This document shows positions 62,974 to 64,000 of a stretch of 64,000 nucleotides of DNA, one piece after another. The DNA comes from M30B19 sp041741535 (GTDB lineage: Bacteria; Planctomycetota; Planctomycetia; Pirellulales; Pirellulaceae), in assembly GCA_041741535.1 (NCBI GenBank), contig JBGSJV010000066.1:32951-96950 (forward strand), read 5' to 3'. The first letter of the stretch is position 1; every line of letters starts with the position of its first letter. The position numbers were made by a program, and so were the translations under genes. The notes below the pieces were generated by a model. It was given only the letters and a program-made list of their open reading frames with translations, had not been told where the DNA came from and searched no databases.

Positions 62974-64000
62974 TTGACGGCCAACGGCACGGTTCGACGG
63001 CACCACAGACCCTGGTCATGGCCGTTCGTGTCTCGCACGCGACTGGGGTCGGTTTTGGTGGTGAGTTGGTGCGGCTTCGTACTCGCTTCTTGCTACAACC
63101 CATCACGAACGGCGGTCGCTGACGAACCACTTCCCCCGGCCGTGGCGTCACTGGAGTTCGCCATGAGCAGTTTTCTTTCGCCGGAGAGTCGACCGGTCAG
63201 CAAGCGCGTGAACGATCTCCGATTTTCGCCCGACCATAAAAACTTGGCGATTCGCGATGGAGACAACAATGTTTGGCAATACGATTTGAAAAGTCGTTCG
63301 GCCAAGTTGGCTCCTCGATCCACCAACGATAACCGCCGACTTCAAGACCTCGCCTATTCTGCTGACGGCCAACATTTGTACGCGATTGGCGAGCGTGGGA
63401 CACCGAGTTGGGTTTGCTGGACTGCGAAGGATCTCGAATTGGCCAGCACCAGCAACTCGGTGGAGGGCCGCCATCTGGAGCGAACGCTGTCGGGGGACTT
63501 GATGATTAACGGTCGTGATGTGTTGAATCTTTCATCACCGATCGCGGTCCCTAAAATTCGCAAACGTTCGGGGTTGATTCGATCGCACGAGGGTTCCGTC
63601 ACGTTGTTGATGAGCAACTTGTCGGGCTTGGGCGGTGAAAGCAGTTTGGATTGGAAAGACCAAGCGGATGAGGTGACGACGCATATTCCCACTCCCAAGT
63701 TGAACGCCCATTGGCAGCAGTTTTTGCAACGCCACGTTGGTCGCGCTGTGGGACGACAATCGTCCGTGGGTGGGTCTTTGATGCTTTCCCCGTGTGGCAA
63801 TCGAGTGGTTCTTTTGGATCGTCGCGAGTTGATGCTGTGGGATGCTGCGACGAACGAATCATGGCAGCTGTTAGGACCTGACGAGGACGCTCCGCACCAC
63901 CTGCCGTTGTCTGCCGATATTCTCACCGCGAAGTTTTCCCCAAACGGCCAATGGCTCGTGATCGGGACGGTGGGTCGCAGTGCTCCGGATCCGATTGCGG
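62974..64000 (+). CDS. WD40-like repeat lipoprotein (3' partial)
   Basis: Open frame from TTG 62974 to the window end (342 codons); GGAG lies 6 nt before the TTG. The N-terminus has basic residues then a lipoprotein signal, SVLVVSWCGFVLASCYNPSR, with lipobox LASC. The mature part has WD40/TolB-like blade segments (VNDLRFSPDHKNLAIRDGDN, LQDLAYSADGQHLYAIGERG, ILTAKFSPNGQWLVIGTVG). It is 3 bp from the FHA gene stop, so translation may be coupled. The C-terminus is outside the window. Confidence 0.75.
   Translation, partial: MTANGTVRRHHRPWSWPFVSRTRLGSVLVVSWCGFVLASCYNPSRTAVADEPLPPAVASLEFAMSSFLSPESRPVSKRVNDLRFSPDHKNLAIRDGDNNVWQYDLKSRSAKLAPRSTNDNRRLQDLAYSADGQHLYAIGERGTPSWVCWTAKDLELASTSNSVEGRHLERTLSGDLMINGRDVLNLSSPIAVPKIRKRSGLIRSHEGSVTLLMSNLSGLGGESSLDWKDQADEVTTHIPTPKLNAHWQQFLQRHVGRAVGRQSSVGGSLMLSPCGNRVVLLDRRELMLWDAATNESWQLLGPDEDAPHHLPLSADILTAKFSPNGQWLVIGTVGRSAPDPIA

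Noticed and set aside
62033..63151. 372-aa minus-strand frame
   Set aside because: Shadow of the FHA and WD40-like genes, which have clear motifs on the plus strand.

Overview
The window looks like the chromosome of a planctomycete, most likely of the Pirellulales type. The evidence is a PSCyt1/DUF1549/DUF1553 (PSD1) gene followed by a DUF1501 gene, a BlaI–M56 pair fused to carboxypeptidase-regulatory domains, a giant Ser/Thr kinase with TPRs, a PEP-CTERM protein, two HTTM proteins, a small ECF sigma factor, non-ATG starts on several genes, and long gene-poor spacers full of family-specific repeats. No ribosomal RNA, replication origin, prophage or CRISPR array was seen. Species assignment is inference.

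Layout. 1-5.3 kb: PSD1 + DUF1501 pair (5' end cut by the window), then two small membrane-protein genes on the minus strand. 5.4-6.5 kb: a 174-bp inverted-repeat element, the tail of a broken peptidase-like gene and a 160-bp tandem repeat. 6.6-10.6 kb: a minus-strand trio (two DUF488 genes and a dual-OB-like gene) divergent from recQ. 10.7-11.5 kb: four copies of a 194-bp repeat. 11.5-17.5 kb: a PQQ-propeller/EF-hand protein, a winged-helix regulator overlapping a CPBP protease, two tRNA-like genes, an SPFH/slipin protein and a small membrane protein. 17.5-22.7 kb: a blaI - M56/BlaR-like - carboxypeptidase-regulatory operon with a palindromic operator on its promoter. 23-26.1 kb: a secreted protein whose 3' end runs into a GGGGACA minisatellite. 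26.2 kb: tRNA-Arg. 26.8-32.5 kb: an AT-richer accessory stretch with a PEP-CTERM protein, a HEAT-like protein, a detached RHS C-terminus carrying a HELHH metallopeptidase domain, an LRR-like membrane protein and two repeat arrays. 32.5-41.2 kb: a small kinase, two methyltransferases, a GH57-tail fragment, an HTTM protein, a prephenate-dehydratase-like protein, argG and a zinc-ribbon membrane protein. 42.3-43.9 kb: the primary sigma factor. 44-53.8 kb: a Reg_prop propeller, an SRPBCC protein, the TPR kinase, and an AMMECR1-like/HTTM pair. 53.9-58.3 kb: a secreted (Asp-Ala)n protein divergent from an ECF sigma factor and an FAD oxidoreductase. 58.5-64 kb: serA-proB, uppP, an FHA protein and a WD40-like lipoprotein cut by the window end.

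Most genes are housekeeping or typical planctomycete surface/regulatory genes. The most unusual content is (i) a family of short palindromic units sitting in frame inside two unrelated genes and as a 33-bp array upstream of a third, (ii) a 102-bp MITE present twice, one copy supplying most of the kinase stop codon, (iii) the detached RHS-metallopeptidase toxin module with two candidate partners, (iv) the (Asp-Ala)n protein, and (v) two atypical tRNA-like sequences.
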